A stretch of 64,000 bases of DNA from Vibrio tubiashii (GCF_028551255.1 NZ_CP117029.1:2232001-2296000); one strand, 5' to 3'; shown: positions 1 to 9,922, numbered from the stretch's first letter. Notes: generated by a model not told the origin, from the sequence alone. A program made the numbers and translations.

Positions 1-922
1 CTAACTGAGTCGTCGCATCAGATTCTTGGTTTTCACTATCAGTAATATGCTCAGGGCGAAGACCAATCACCACTTCTTTGCCATCTTGCTCTCGCATTGA
101 AGCAGGTAAATTAATATGGTGTTCTTGCCCATTACTACCTTTAACCTTAATGACTGGCTTATCTTCACCATCGAGATCCACCATAGTCTTAATAAAGTTC
201 ATCGAAGGTGAACCCATAAAGCCAGCCACAAACATGTTGTTTGGCTTATTGTAGATTTCTTGCGGTGTGCCTAACTGTTGCAGTTCACCATCTTTCATTA
301 CCGCGATTCTGTCCGCCAGAGTCATCGCTTCAATCTGATCGTGAGTCACGTAGACAATGGTGGTGTTGAGCTGCTGGTGTAGACGTTTGATTTGATGACG
401 CATTTCAACACGCAGTTTCGCATCAAGGTTGGATAATGGCTCATCAAACAAGTAGAGCTTAGGTCGACGAGCTAAAGCGCGCCCCATAGCCACACGTTGA
501 CGCTGACCACCGGATAGCTGCGAAGGTTTTCTATCTAGCAGGTGATCAATTTGCAGCATTGCCGCAACACGCTCGACTTCTGCATCAATCTCCTGCTTCG
601 GCATTTTACGTATCTTAAGGCCAAACTCGATATTGCCACGCACCGTCATATTGGGATAAAGCGCATAAGACTGGAATACCATGGCGATATCGCGATCTTT
701 CGGCTCAACCTCAGACACGTCATTGCCATCAATCACAATCTCACCTGAGCTGATGTTCTCTAGCCCTGCAATGGTATTCATCAAAGTCGATTTTCCGCAG
801 CCAGACGGCCCAACTAAGATCAGGAACTCACCAGAGTCGATATTGATGTCGATACCTTTCAGCGTCTCTTGGTCCGCCTTTGGATAGGTTTTACGGATTT
901 GTTTAAGTTCTAGTGTTGCCAT
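1..922 (-). CDS. gtsD: Sugar ABC transporter ATP-binding subunit (MalK/GtsD type), 3' end cut by window
   Basis: This is the ATPase of a carbohydrate importer; it powers uptake through the two permeases encoded just upstream. The reading frame begins at ATG 922 and stays open to the window edge, so about 307 residues are visible and the C-terminus is missing. A Walker A motif (GPSGCGKST), an LSGGQRQR signature, a Walker B (LYLFDEP) and the switch region ([13 protein letters not shown]) are all intact. They are followed by the start of the MalK-type C-terminal regulatory domain (GLRPEHI). It follows the permease gene with a 5-base gap and is the last visible gene of the leftward operon. The family is certain. 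Assignment to a glucose system rests on the binding protein. An AbrB/UgpC-like name would fit the sequence equally well. Confidence 0.85.
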   Translation of the reverse strand, partial: MATLELKQIRKTYPKADQETLKGIDINIDSGEFLILVGPSGCGKSTLMNTIAGLENISSGEIVIDGNDVSEVEPKDRDIAMVFQSYALYPNMTVRGNIEFGLKIRKMPKQEIDAEVERVAAMLQIDHLLDRKPSQLSGGQRQRVAMGRALARRPKLYLFDEPLSNLDAKLRVEMRHQIKRLHQQLNTTIVYVTHDQIEAMTLADRIAVMKDGELQQLGTPQEIYNKPNNMFVAGFMGSPSMNFIKTMVDLDGEDKPVIKVKGSNGQEHHINLPASMREQDGKEVVIGLRPEHITDSENQESDATTQL

Positions 923-927
923 AATAA

Positions 928-1785
928 TTATCCTTTTACCGATCCAGCCGTTAGGCCGCGAACGAAGTATTTCCCTGCTAATACATAAACTAAGAGTGTC
1001 GGCAGTGCGGCAATAATCGCGGCTGCCATGTCAACGTTGTACTCTTTCACCCCAGTACTGGTGTTGACCAAGTTGTTGAGTGCCACCGTAATCGGCTGGG
1101 TCTCTGAACCTGAGTAGACGACGCCAAATAAAAAGTCATTCCAGATTGCGGTGAACTGCCAAATGACGGTCACCATGATAATCGGCGTTGAGATCGGCAG
1201 TAGAATCTTGAAGAAGATGGTAAAGAAGCCGGCACCATCAAGTTTGGCTGCTTTAACTAACTCATCCGGAATACTGATGTAGAAGTTACGGAAAAAGAGC
1301 GTAGTAAATGCCATACCGTAGATAACGTGAACAATCACCAGCCCAGCGGTGGTATTTGCCAAGCCAAGCTTACCTAATACCGTTGCCATTGGTAAAAGAA
1401 CAACTTGGAACGGAATGAAGCAGCCAAAAAGTAGCAAACTAAAGAACAGGTTCGAGCCACGGAATTGCCATTTGGTCACAACGTAACCATTGAACGCGCC
1501 GAGCAAGGTAGAGATGGCTACTGCAGGTATCACCATTTGGAACGAGTTCCAAAAATACCCTTTCACCCCTTCACACTTCACACCGGTACAAGCGCTGTCC
1601 CAAGCTTTAAGCCAAGCATCGAACACCCACTCGGTTGGTAAGCTCATTAAGTTACCGGCTTTAATATCTGGCAAAGTTTTAAAAGAGGTAATCACCATCA
1701 CAAACAGCGGCATCAAGTAAACCACACAGAAAAATGCCAGCGTTGAGTAGATAAACAGTCGAGAGAAATTGATTCCTTGCATCAT
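928..1785 (-). CDS. gtsC: Sugar ABC transporter permease, MalG/GtsC type
   Basis: This inner-membrane permease of 285 residues forms half of the translocation channel. It has the usual six hydrophobic segments, beginning with one at about residues 11-33. It also has an EAA-loop that docks the ATPase (around [20 protein letters not shown]). The C-terminus ends in GLTAGSVKG, typical of MalG-like subunits. Its ATG overlaps the stop of the preceding permease by 4 bases, indicating translational coupling, and the ATPase follows immediately. Gene order (binding protein, permease, permease, ATPase) matches the gtsABCD glucose operon of pseudomonads. The substrate assignment is an inference from that order and from the binding protein. 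Confidence 0.8.
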   Translation of the reverse strand: MMQGINFSRLFIYSTLAFFCVVYLMPLFVMVITSFKTLPDIKAGNLMSLPTEWVFDAWLKAWDSACTGVKCEGVKGYFWNSFQMVIPAVAISTLLGAFNGYVVTKWQFRGSNLFFSLLLFGCFIPFQVVLLPMATVLGKLGLANTTAGLVIVHVIYGMAFTTLFFRNFYISIPDELVKAAKLDGAGFFTIFFKILLPISTPIIMVTVIWQFTAIWNDFLFGVVYSGSETQPITVALNNLVNTSTGVKEYNVDMAAAIIAALPTLLVYVLAGKYFVRGLTAGSVKG

Positions 1786-2705
1786 GACTTTTTCTCCCTA
1801 AGTTCTGAATAGAGGTAAGGCACCAAAATCGCGAGTATTCCCGCTAACATCATCATCGCACTGGCCGCACCTAAACCAATTTGACCACGTGTGAATGAGT
1901 GCGCGTACATAAACAGCGCAGGAAGGTCGGAAGAGTACCCTGGCCCGCCAGCTGTCATTGCGGTGACCAAGTCAAAGCTCTTAATCGCAATGTGGGAGGT
2001 AATAATCACGGCGCTAAAAAACACAGGTCTTAGACACGGCATAATGATACGCCAATAGATGGTTGGTAAGCTCGCACCGTCAATCTGCGCTGCTTTGATA
2101 ATTGAAGAGTCAATACCACGTAGGCCTGCAAGGAACATTGCCATGACGAAACCTGAAGATTGCCATACAGCCGCAATCACTAAGGTATAGACCGCCATAT
2201 CGGAATTCACCAGCCAATCAAATTTAAAGTCACTAAAACCCCAATCTTGCATCAGTTTTTCGATGCCAAGACCTGGGTTAAGAATCCATTTCCACGCCGT
2301 ACCTGTAACAATGAACGACAAGGCCATTGGGTATAAATAGATAGTACGAATCGCCCCTTCCTGACGGATATTTTGGTCAAGAAGAATCGCTAGCCCGACA
2401 CCGAGTCCAATTGCCACTAGCATGAACAGCAGGCCAAAAACACCTAGGTTGGTAATAGAAGTGATCCAACGGTCGTTCTCCATCAGTTTTTCGTATTGGG
2501 CGAAGCCAACAAAGTTAAAACTAGGTAGAAAACGGGAGTTGGTCATTGAAAGTGCCGCTGTCCAGAAAATATAACCATAGATACAAACCACAGTTACAAG
2601 AACGGTCGGGGCAAGAACGATTTTCGGTAGCCAATGTTGAAGTCGGTCGGCCAAACTGGCCTTAGTTGTCGACTTCTTTTCATACCGATTTACAACATGC
2701 TCCAT
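1782..2705 (-). CDS. gtsB: Sugar ABC transporter permease, MalF/GtsB type
   Basis: This 307-residue inner-membrane subunit is the MalF-like partner of the downstream permease. A charged N-terminal tail of about 30 residues precedes the first membrane segment. The ATPase-docking loop is visible as KAAQIDGASLPTIYWRIIMP. It ends with LREKKS and overlaps the next gene by 4 bases. It is separated from the binding-protein gene by 116 bases containing a strong stem-loop. In binding-protein operons such a stem-loop usually keeps expression of membrane subunits below that of the binding protein. The family is certain, and the glucose specificity is inferred from the operon. Confidence 0.8.
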   Translation of the reverse strand: MEHVVNRYEKKSTTKASLADRLQHWLPKIVLAPTVLVTVVCIYGYIFWTAALSMTNSRFLPSFNFVGFAQYEKLMENDRWITSITNLGVFGLLFMLVAIGLGVGLAILLDQNIRQEGAIRTIYLYPMALSFIVTGTAWKWILNPGLGIEKLMQDWGFSDFKFDWLVNSDMAVYTLVIAAVWQSSGFVMAMFLAGLRGIDSSIIKAAQIDGASLPTIYWRIIMPCLRPVFFSAVIITSHIAIKSFDLVTAMTAGGPGYSSDLPALFMYAHSFTRGQIGLGAASAMMMLAGILAILVPYLYSELREKKS

Positions 2706-2758
2706 AACGAGTCCTTACGTCATAACGCGCCGATCAACATCCTGATCGGAAATAGAGG

Positions 2759-2797
2759 AAAGGGCGAACAGGCTCCCCACAAGCCTGAACGCCCTTT
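2759..2797 (-). promoter_or_regulatory. Intercistronic stem-loop between binding-protein and permease genes
   Basis: An outer 8-bp stem (AAAGGGCG with CGCCCTTT) encloses an inner 6-bp stem (CAGGCT with AGCCTG), separated by symmetric AA bulges around a 7-base loop. It lies downstream of the binding-protein stop on the leftward transcript and has no long U-tract. A role as a 3' stabiliser and partial terminator is more likely than full termination. Confidence 0.6.
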
Positions 2798-2821
2798 GGG
2801 GGTGTGATTTAACTACGGAAG

Positions 2822-4069
2822 TTAGATCGCAGCTTTAACCGCTTTCGCGAGCTTTTGTGCTGCCTGTTGTGGATCCGCTTTGTCGTCATTGAAGAAGTTA
2901 GTAACGACGTCATAGATCGCGCCTTGAGCGTAGCTTGTAGTCGATAGACCATGCGCCATACTTGGCACTAGGTCGCCTGACTTAGCACTCGCTTTGAAGG
3001 TCGCCATAGAGTCCAATGCACATTGGTCAAACTTCGACATGTCCATATCTAAACGTACTGGAATTGAACCTTTGTTTAGGTTGAACACTTCTTGGAAGTC
3101 TTTGGTTAGGATGGTGCGCGCTAGATCTTGCTGCGCTTTTTGGTTTGCTTTGTCGCTCAGTTCAAAGAACGCAAAGCTATCAATGTTGAACGTGAACTGG
3201 CCGTTAGTACCTGGTGCTGGTGCACAGATGTAGTCTTTACCTGGGACTTTACCCGCAGCGGTAAACTCACCTTTCGCCCAGTCGCCCATGATTTGCATTG
3301 CCGCTTCACCATTGATGACCATTGAAGTGGCTACGTTCCAATCACGGCCCGGAGAGTTGGCATCAATGTAGTCGCGAATTTTCTTAAACTTAGTGAACAC
3401 TTCAACCATTTTGTCGCCAGACAGTGTATCCATATCCAATTCAACAAATGCCTTGTTGTAATCTTCACTGCCTAGAACGTCTAGTGCTACTGCTTCAAAT
3501 ACCGTAGCGTCTTGCCATGGTTGACCACCATGCGCTAAAGGTACGTAACCTGCTGCTTTAATTTTGTCTGCAGCAACAAAGAACTCATCAAGGGTTGTTG
3601 GTAGTTCTACACCCGACTTCTTAAGTACTTCTGGGTTTGCCCAAATCCAGTTTACACGGTGAACGTTAACCGGAACCGCTACATACTCGCCGTCAAACTT
3701 CATCACTTTAGTTACAACGGAAGGAAGAATTTCATCCCACTTCTCTTGCTGACCTGTGCTATCTAGTGATGTAAGGAAGCCAAGACCGCCCCACTCTTGA
3801 ATATCGTGACCTTTGATCTGCGCTGCAGACGGTGGGTTACCTGATACGGCACGTGTTTTCAGTACAGTCATTGCCGACTCACCGCCGCCACCAGCAACCG
3901 CGAAATCTTTCCAAGTATGGTTTTGCTGCTCTAGCATATCTTTAAGTACAGCGGCAGACTTTGCTTCGCCACCGGCTGTCCACCAGTGAAGAACTTCAAC
4001 TTCACCAGCGTTAGCAAAATTAGCAGCAGAAAGTAGAGAGAGGGTAAGTAGGGTTTTATTAAGTTTCAT
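2822..4069 (-). CDS. gtsA: Periplasmic sugar (probably glucose) binding protein, GtsA type
   Basis: This 415-residue periplasmic receptor delivers sugar to the adjacent permeases. It begins with a Sec signal peptide ([21 protein letters not shown]), with probable cleavage after ANA at about residue 21. The mature protein starts [14 protein letters not shown] and contains [33 protein letters not shown] and the near-C-terminal ATNFFND-like segment [13 protein letters not shown]. These features closely resemble the pseudomonad glucose-binding protein GtsA as I remember it. It is the first gene of the leftward operon. The adjacent two-component system resembles the GtrS/GltR pair known to control this transporter in Pseudomonas, which supports glucose as substrate. 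Mannose or another hexose remains possible. Confidence 0.8.
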   Translation of the reverse strand: MKLNKTLLTLSLLSAANFANAGEVEVLHWWTAGGEAKSAAVLKDMLEQQNHTWKDFAVAGGGGESAMTVLKTRAVSGNPPSAAQIKGHDIQEWGGLGFLTSLDSTGQQEKWDEILPSVVTKVMKFDGEYVAVPVNVHRVNWIWANPEVLKKSGVELPTTLDEFFVAADKIKAAGYVPLAHGGQPWQDATVFEAVALDVLGSEDYNKAFVELDMDTLSGDKMVEVFTKFKKIRDYIDANSPGRDWNVATSMVINGEAAMQIMGDWAKGEFTAAGKVPGKDYICAPAPGTNGQFTFNIDSFAFFELSDKANQKAQQDLARTILTKDFQEVFNLNKGSIPVRLDMDMSKFDQCALDSMATFKASAKSGDLVPSMAHGLSTTSYAQGAIYDVVTNFFNDDKADPQQAAQKLAKAVKAAI

Positions 4070-4084
4070 TATTATCTTCCATGT

Positions 4085-4159
4085 ATTGGATTAGACATTC
4101 AGGCCAACTGCTTAATGACCCCAAGCGTTCTTGCTTGTACATAAGGGAGTCTATCCAAT
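4085..4159. promoter_or_regulatory. Spaced inverted repeat upstream of the glucose transporter operon
   Basis: ATTGGATTAGAC at 4085-4096 is mirrored by GTCTATCCAAT at 4149-4159, with one inserted base, 52 bases apart. The pair lies between the transporter's first gene and the end of the sensor-kinase gene, where the leftward operon promoter must be. It may be a bipartite operator for the neighbouring response regulator or a long leader hairpin. Confidence 0.35.
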
Positions 4160-4192
4160 TAGAATTTTTTGATTGAAACAAACCGTAAAACC

Positions 4193-4214
4193 AATGTAAC
4201 AACAATGTTACATT
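4193..4214. promoter_or_regulatory. Palindrome overlapping the sensor-kinase stop codon
   Basis: AATGTAAC (4193-4200) and GTTACATT (4207-4214) are perfect inverted arms around a 6-base centre, extendable by one more pair. The right arm overlaps the TAA stop of the kinase gene. It could end kinase transcription, although the following leftward sequence is only moderately U-rich. It could also be an operator for the transporter operon. Confidence 0.4.
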
Positions 4215-5673
4215 ACACCTCAAGACTCGGTGGAATAAAGACTTGCGCTCTTAAGCCTCTATTTGGCAAGTTGTCAATAATGAGATCTCCGCCATGTCCA
4301 TGGAGAATATTACGGCAGATTCCTAGGCCTAAACCGTGTCCATCTTCATCATTTGCCAAGCGATAATAAGGCTCAAACACGGCTTCCAGCTTTTCTTCAG
4401 GAATACCAGGGCCATGATCGCAGATGACTACCGTTATCCATTCATCATCAACCAGGACGTTTACTTCGGCATATTGACCGTACTTAACTGCATTTTCGAT
4501 CAGGTTGCTTAGTACCCGTTTCATCGCCAGTGGCTTGGCGACAATCGGTTCCATCTCTTTTGGTTTAAACTCGACTTGGGTTTGATACTGGTTATAAGGT
4601 TCCACGACGCTTTGTATCATTTCACTTAAATCAATATAAGCGTTGTTTTCATGCAGATCGGTATCACGGACACATTGCAGCGCCCCTTTCACCATCATCT
4701 CTAACTCATCAAGGTCTCGATTAAACTTCTCGCGCTTGGTATCACTTTCCAGAAGCTCAGCGCGCAACCTCAAGCGTGTGATAGGCGTTTTTAAATCATG
4801 TGAAATGGCCGAGAAAAGATGCTCACGATCGGCAACATAGCGTCGGATTCGTTGCTGCATACGATTAAATGCTCGGGTGGCAGTAATAAGCTCACTTGCC
4901 CCCTCTTCTTGCAGCGGCGCCTGTTCAATATCCATGCTCATTTCATTGGCGGCCTTGGCTAATCGTTTAAGCGGTTTAACTTGGCGGCGAACCAATAGAT
5001 AGGTCAGCACAAGCAAAATCGTAGTCGAGAAAATCAGGAACAGAATCTGCTCACGGCCAATTAAGGTGTCATCTAGCGTAACGTAAGGAGCTGGTAGCAG
5101 AGCCGCTATATAAACCCACTCATGCGAGGCAAGCTCGATCTGCACCACTAAGATTGGCGGGTCGATAGGATTTAACGTCAGGGTATGGTGAGCCCATGAT
5201 TTGGGTAGATCATGCAGATAGATATCGTTTTTAAGTAAACGTAAGTTATCTGGATGGGAAAAATCGACCGAGATACTCTCTGCTTTACGCAGTTTGTTTT
5301 GTAATACCCCTTCAATCGCCTCGATTGATGCCAGTTTCAACGGCGTATCTTCGATCGGTTCTACAATGAGTTGCTCTTTATTGAAAGAAACGAAAAAGCG
5401 TGTTCCCCCCATATTGCGGATCTGGTCGAGCACGATATGACGGTAGCGAACGGGGAGAGATTGAAAAAAGGTCACTGTAGACGCGAACATATTGGCCATG
5501 CTTTCTGAAGCGTCACGAATCCCTGCCAGCTCTTTGTGTTTCGATTCCGTATACCAGATGCTGGTAGCAACGCCTTGCGCGAGAATGACTGCCAGTAAGG
5601 TTAAACCTAATGTTCGGCTGACTAATGAGTTGGGCTTAAACTGCCGAAACCAGTTCCAAACACTAGCTCTCAT
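4213..5673 (-). CDS. Sensor histidine kinase, GtrS-like
   Basis: This 486-residue inner-membrane kinase has a membrane segment at about residues 19-41, a periplasmic sensor region of about 165 residues, and a second membrane segment at about 208-229. A HAMP domain and a HisKA domain follow, with the phosphorylated histidine in SAISHDLKTPITR (about H292). The ATPase domain shows an N box (LIENAVKYG), G1 (DHGPGIPEE) and G2 (GHGLGLGICRNI). Its start overlaps the end of the response-regulator gene by 11 bases, so the two are co-translated. The transporter operon starts about 144 bases downstream. By analogy with pseudomonads it probably senses a sugar or a sugar acid such as 2-ketogluconate, but the ligand is inferred. 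Confidence 0.85.
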   Translation of the reverse strand: MRASVWNWFRQFKPNSLVSRTLGLTLLAVILAQGVATSIWYTESKHKELAGIRDASESMANMFASTVTFFQSLPVRYRHIVLDQIRNMGGTRFFVSFNKEQLIVEPIEDTPLKLASIEAIEGVLQNKLRKAESISVDFSHPDNLRLLKNDIYLHDLPKSWAHHTLTLNPIDPPILVVQIELASHEWVYIAALLPAPYVTLDDTLIGREQILFLIFSTTILLVLTYLLVRRQVKPLKRLAKAANEMSMDIEQAPLQEEGASELITATRAFNRMQQRIRRYVADREHLFSAISHDLKTPITRLRLRAELLESDTKREKFNRDLDELEMMVKGALQCVRDTDLHENNAYIDLSEMIQSVVEPYNQYQTQVEFKPKEMEPIVAKPLAMKRVLSNLIENAVKYGQYAEVNVLVDDEWITVVICDHGPGIPEEKLEAVFEPYYRLANDEDGHGLGLGICRNILHGHGGDLIIDNLPNRGLRAQVFIPPSLEV

Positions 5674-6385
5674 AGCTCACCGGTACTGCCAACAAATAGC
5701 CATTACCACGCATCGTTTTAATATAGTGAGGGAACTTGGCACTATCACCCAGTCGCTGTCTTAATCGGCTGAGCTGAACATCTATCCCACGCTCAAATGG
5801 GAGCGCTTCACGTCCACGAGTCGCAAAAGAGATGGTATCGCGATCTAACACTTCATTAGGACGCTTGAGAAACAACATCAACAAAGCGAAATCACTCCCA
5901 GAGAGATCATGCGATTGGTGGGTTTCTAAGTGAGTAATGCGGTGCGCTAACGGATCAAGTTGCCAGTCACCAAATACAATCGACTTAGCATTGGCGCTGG
6001 CGGGGATCTCTTCCGTCACATTGACACGGCGCAATACAGCCTTGATACGCGCATTAAGATGTCGAGGGTTAAATGGCTTAGCGATATAGTCATCTGCGCC
6101 GATCTCTAGACCAATAATCTGGTCGGTATCATCGGACACCGCCGTGAGCATAATAATAGGCACTGACGAATGACGGCGCACTTGCTGGCATAAGGTAAAT
6201 CCGTCATCACCGGGCAACATCACATCGAGTAAAACCAGCTCTGGATAGCCTTGCTGCTCTATATAGGCTTTCATTTGCTCACCATCATTAACGGCCGAAA
6301 CCTGATAGCTTTGCTTGGTCAGATACTCTTCCAATAACTCACAAATTTCTTGATCGTCATCGACAACGAGAATTTTAGCTGACAT
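5663..6385 (-). CDS. OmpR-family response regulator, GltR-like
   Basis: This 240-residue DNA-binding regulator is paired with the kinase that overlaps its 3' end. The receiver domain (about 1-120) has the acidic pocket VVDDDQE, the phosphoacceptor in LVLLDVMLPGDDG (about D54) and the conserved lysine in IAKPFNPRHL. The C-terminal winged helix (about 140-236) carries DVQLSRLRQRLGD and TMRGNGYLL, typical of the OmpR/PhoB class. Its position next to a glucose-type ABC transporter suggests that it controls that operon. This is consistent with GltR of Pseudomonas but is not demonstrated by the sequence. Confidence 0.85.
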   Translation of the reverse strand: MSAKILVVDDDQEICELLEEYLTKQSYQVSAVNDGEQMKAYIEQQGYPELVLLDVMLPGDDGFTLCQQVRRHSSVPIIMLTAVSDDTDQIIGLEIGADDYIAKPFNPRHLNARIKAVLRRVNVTEEIPASANAKSIVFGDWQLDPLAHRITHLETHQSHDLSGSDFALLMLFLKRPNEVLDRDTISFATRGREALPFERGIDVQLSRLRQRLGDSAKFPHYIKTMRGNGYLLAVPVSYES

Positions 6386-6589
6386 ACCCTTACCTATTAC
6401 TGCTCTGTATTGATAGAGCGAGTGTAATCACTTCTGATATTCGAGATGAATGAAGATTCCAAAGAATTTGAACCTCTTGCGGACACACATCACATCTTAT
6501 TAACAAAATAACGTTTAACAATCATTCAAAAGTAGTGATTTACGTCTAAGCTAAAACAATAAAAATCATTAAAAAGCGCTAGGTCTCTG

Positions 6590-6796
6590 ATGAGAAACCC
6601 TCTATCGATGTTAAGTAGATGCTTGTTTACGCTGCTTTTACTCTTACCTGTCTCAACTAATGTTTTTGCCAACTATTCGAACGGTTTAGCCACATGGACA
6701 GGCTATCCTGACAATGTGCAAGGCTTTAAAGAGAGCTTCTCTCGTTTACAACTTGACGAGAAGAAGTTGGCAAAATTCAGCTACCAGTGGTTTTAA
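6590..6796 (+). CDS. Small secreted protein of unknown function (68 aa)
   Basis: I do not recognise this ORF. It encodes a clear signal peptide (residues 1-27, hydrophobic core CLFTLLLLLPVS, cleavage after VFA) and a mature part of only about 41 residues beginning NYSNGLATWTGYPDNVQG. It ends in FSYQWF and stops at TAA 6794-6796. The next gene starts just 6 bases later in the same reading frame, so the two are separated by one stop codon and two codons. It could be a small periplasmic partner of the downstream sensor, or the N-terminal relic of a longer periplasmic protein. No good Shine-Dalgarno sequence is evident. Confidence 0.45.
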   Translation: MRNPLSMLSRCLFTLLLLLPVSTNVFANYSNGLATWTGYPDNVQGFKESFSRLQLDEKKLAKFSYQWF

Positions 6797-6802
6797 TCAT
6801 CA

Positions 6803-9800
6803 ATGACGCTAACCAAAAAAATCCTTCTCAGTATTGTTCTTCTGACCTTGGTTATGTTCTTTGCTGCCGGGTACTACATCTATAAGTATTCAGAGCATGC
6901 ATTAGAGTACAAAGCGTATCAGCAACTGAGTGGATCTTTGGAGCTAGCGGAAGGGATCATTGATGGTCACAACCAGAACGTCACGTCCATTGCATCGCTT
7001 AGTGCCCAGAATCGGAATGTGATTAAAGCGCTCGACTTAGGCATCAACCGAGGCATAGCCCAAGAACTTAACGACTCAATTAAAAACAGTCGCTTTATTA
7101 ATTACATTTTTATTATCGATTACGACGGGTATGTCTTTTCCACTTCAAGCGTCGACTACCAAGGAAATAAATTCTTCGGCGAAAAATGGCTTAACTACGA
7201 TTTAGAAGCCCAACCTCAACTTAGCCAGTTATTGACCCGCGACACCATTATAAGTACACCCAATCAAGATCCGTTCTTATCGGCGGAGAGCGGAGGAAAG
7301 CTGTCTCAGTGGGTGGTCAGCCCGATTTATTTTCGCGATCAATTAGTCGGTTGGTCGCTGCTATCATTCGATTGGCAGCGCAAAATGCTTGATCTACTCA
7401 ATGCAACCTACAATCGACTAGAGCATGCCCACTACCCGGTGGTGAACCTTGGGTTATCAGACCAAATGAGCGACTCAAGCCCACTTATGGTCGGAAAACT
7501 TGCTGCCCCCTCTCAAATTCTTCAAGCCAGCAAGGAGATGTATTTTGGTCAAGCCAACTACTTACTGTCGGTAGTATTCGATGCAGAGCAAGCACTAAGC
7601 AGTTTAAGTGCCATTAAAAAAGTGATGGTATTTATCTTTGTTGCCGCCGCGATAGCACTTACTTTAACAATGTGGCTCTCAATTCGAACACTAATAATTA
7701 ATCCTATTACCGCCTTGAATCACAGCATCGTTGGGTTAAATACAGACAACCTCGACGCTAGACTCTCTGCCTCTTCAACCTCAGAAATCGACTCAATTAC
7801 CCAAGCCATTAACCAGCTGCTAGAACGTTTACGCTCTAATACCATTTCAATCGAAAGGCTCGATGAAGAGATCAAAGCGAAACAGATGTCTGAACAGCAA
7901 CAGAAGCTTATCAGTCAAAAGCTTGAAGCCATTTTGGACACCGCAGCTGACGGAATTGTCACCATAGACAGAGAAGGAAAGATCCTTAGCTTTAATCAGG
8001 CAGCGCAACTGATGTTCGGCTATTTAGAACAAGAAGCGATTGGTATGCAGGTTGAAAAGCTGATGCCAAACAAGCACGGTGCGTTACACCAAGCCTATAT
8101 TGATCAATACCTAGCCACAGGACACAGTAAAATTATCGGCGTCGTGGATAAACAAGGGCGTTTAGGACGAGAGTTCCAAGCGGTGACAAAACAGGGCGAA
8201 ATGTTCCCTATCTTGCTTTCAATTGCTCAGGTCGAAACGAGCCAGGGCATGTTATTTTCCGGCGTCATTAAAGATATTTCGAAGCAGAAACAGGTAGAGC
8301 GAGACCTTATCTTTGCCAAAGAAGAGGCAGAACAAGCCGCGCTGTCAAAAAGTGAATTCTTAGCCGTGATGAGTCACGAGATTCGCACACCAATGAATGG
8401 CATTATCGGCATGCTTGATCTGTTACAAGAAAATGATCTTAACCACTCTCAAGCTCATCAAGCTTACCTTGCTCATACCAGCGCCCTCTCTCTTCTCACC
8501 TTGCTTAACGATATATTGGATTTTTCAAAAATTGAGGCAGATAAATTAGAGCTTGAGGAGCAACACTTCGACTTACGACATATGCTAGGAGATTTTGCAG
8601 AGGCGATGTCAGCGAGCCTAACCAATCCAAATGTTGAGATCATTCTCGATACGATTGATGTAGAGCACTCAATGATCATCGGTGACAGTACTCGCATTAG
8701 GCAAATATTCGCTAACCTTGTCAGCAATGCGCTTAAGTTTACAGAACATGGTGAAGTCATTATCACTGCACGTCTCGAAGAGTACAATGATACCCAATGG
8801 CAACTTAAGGCTTCGGTCAAAGACTCAGGCATTGGCATTCCACCCGACCGGATAGGCTCTTTATTTGATAAATTTAGTCAAGTAGATAGCTCGACAACAA
8901 GACGTTATGGCGGTACTGGTTTGGGCCTCGCCATTGTCAAAAAGTTATGCCAGCTAATGGGGGGCAATGTATCGGCCACTAGCCAAGTTGCCAAAGGAAG
9001 TGAGTTTAGTTTTGACCTATTAGTACAGAAGTCAGATCAATCAGAGAAGGTCATTCCGAGCGTAGACATCTCGCTTCTCAATATTCTGGTGGTAGACGAC
9101 AACGCGATAAACCAAGAGGTGATTTTACGCCAGTTGCAACACTGGGGTGCGAGCGCCATCTCCTGCTCTAGTGCTTTCGAAGCCATCAGCTTATGCCAAC
9201 GCCGGACTGAAGATAATCTTCCTATGTTTGATGTTGCCTTTTTAGACATGCAGATGGCGGAGAAAGATGGCCTTGAGCTGAGTAAACAGCTGAGCAGCGA
9301 TCCAAGCACTCAATCGATGAAACTGATTATGATGACCTCGATCGACAATGTTCCTAAGCCAGAAACCATTCAAACCAATGGGCTCAGCGGTTACTTTGTC
9401 AAACCGGCCACTACCAAAGACCTGTTCAATGCACTTAAGGTCATTGCGAGCCCTGATTTTTCTCCGGGCGAGCAACTCGTGACCCACAACTATCTATCGG
9501 CAATGCAACCAGAGAAACAAACATCAAACTCGCTAGATAGCGATCTTAAGCTGCTCGTGGTCGAAGACAACCGAGTGAATCAAATCGTCATTACTGGCAT
9601 GCTGCATAAGCTTGGATTGGACTGCACAATTACCAACAATGGCCGCGAAGCTTTAAGCGCTCTTTCAGATGAAAACAGCTTCGATATTGTTTTAATGGAT
9701 TGTCAGATGCCAGAGATGGATGGATACGAAGCCACACATCGCATCCGTAGTGGCGCGAGTGGTGAAAATGTTAAGAATATTCCCATTATCGCCATGACAG

Positions 9801-9922
9801 CCAACGCGATGGAAAGTGATCGCAACGCTTGTAAGCACGTTGGGATGAATGACTTTCTCACCAAACCCGTCAATCGTTCTTTACTAGAAGAAAAGTTATT
9901 ACAGTGGAGTAACCAGCACTAA
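6803..9922 (+). CDS. Hybrid sensor histidine kinase with PAS and two receiver domains
   Basis: This 1039-residue membrane sensor starts a phosphorelay. Membrane segments at about 7-27 and 273-293 flank a periplasmic sensing region of about 245 residues. HAMP (about 294-346), PAS (about 375-495) and HisKA follow, with the histidine in VMSHEIRTPMNG (about H525). The HATPase has SNALKF, DSGIGIP and GGTGLGLAI. Two receivers follow, with phosphoacceptors in AFLDMQM (about D815) and VLMDCQMPEMDG (about D966). There is no HPt domain at the C-terminus, so a separate HPt protein must accept the phosphate. It has a weak ribosome-binding site and sits 6 bases after the small secreted ORF, which suggests coupled translation. 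No response regulator is adjacent, and its signal and output are unknown. Confidence 0.85.
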   Translation: MTLTKKILLSIVLLTLVMFFAAGYYIYKYSEHALEYKAYQQLSGSLELAEGIIDGHNQNVTSIASLSAQNRNVIKALDLGINRGIAQELNDSIKNSRFINYIFIIDYDGYVFSTSSVDYQGNKFFGEKWLNYDLEAQPQLSQLLTRDTIISTPNQDPFLSAESGGKLSQWVVSPIYFRDQLVGWSLLSFDWQRKMLDLLNATYNRLEHAHYPVVNLGLSDQMSDSSPLMVGKLAAPSQILQASKEMYFGQANYLLSVVFDAEQALSSLSAIKKVMVFIFVAAAIALTLTMWLSIRTLIINPITALNHSIVGLNTDNLDARLSASSTSEIDSITQAINQLLERLRSNTISIERLDEEIKAKQMSEQQQKLISQKLEAILDTAADGIVTIDREGKILSFNQAAQLMFGYLEQEAIGMQVEKLMPNKHGALHQAYIDQYLATGHSKIIGVVDKQGRLGREFQAVTKQGEMFPILLSIAQVETSQGMLFSGVIKDISKQKQVERDLIFAKEEAEQAALSKSEFLAVMSHEIRTPMNGIIGMLDLLQENDLNHSQAHQAYLAHTSALSLLTLLNDILDFSKIEADKLELEEQHFDLRHMLGDFAEAMSASLTNPNVEIILDTIDVEHSMIIGDSTRIRQIFANLVSNALKFTEHGEVIITARLEEYNDTQWQLKASVKDSGIGIPPDRIGSLFDKFSQVDSSTTRRYGGTGLGLAIVKKLCQLMGGNVSATSQVAKGSEFSFDLLVQKSDQSEKVIPSVDISLLNILVVDDNAINQEVILRQLQHWGASAISCSSAFEAISLCQRRTEDNLPMFDVAFLDMQMAEKDGLELSKQLSSDPSTQSMKLIMMTSIDNVPKPETIQTNGLSGYFVKPATTKDLFNALKVIASPDFSPGEQLVTHNYLSAMQPEKQTSNSLDSDLKLLVVEDNRVNQIVITGMLHKLGLDCTITNNGREALSALSDENSFDIVLMDCQMPEMDGYEATHRIRSGASGENVKNIPIIAMTANAMESDRNACKHVGMNDFLTKPVNRSLLEEKLLQWSNQH

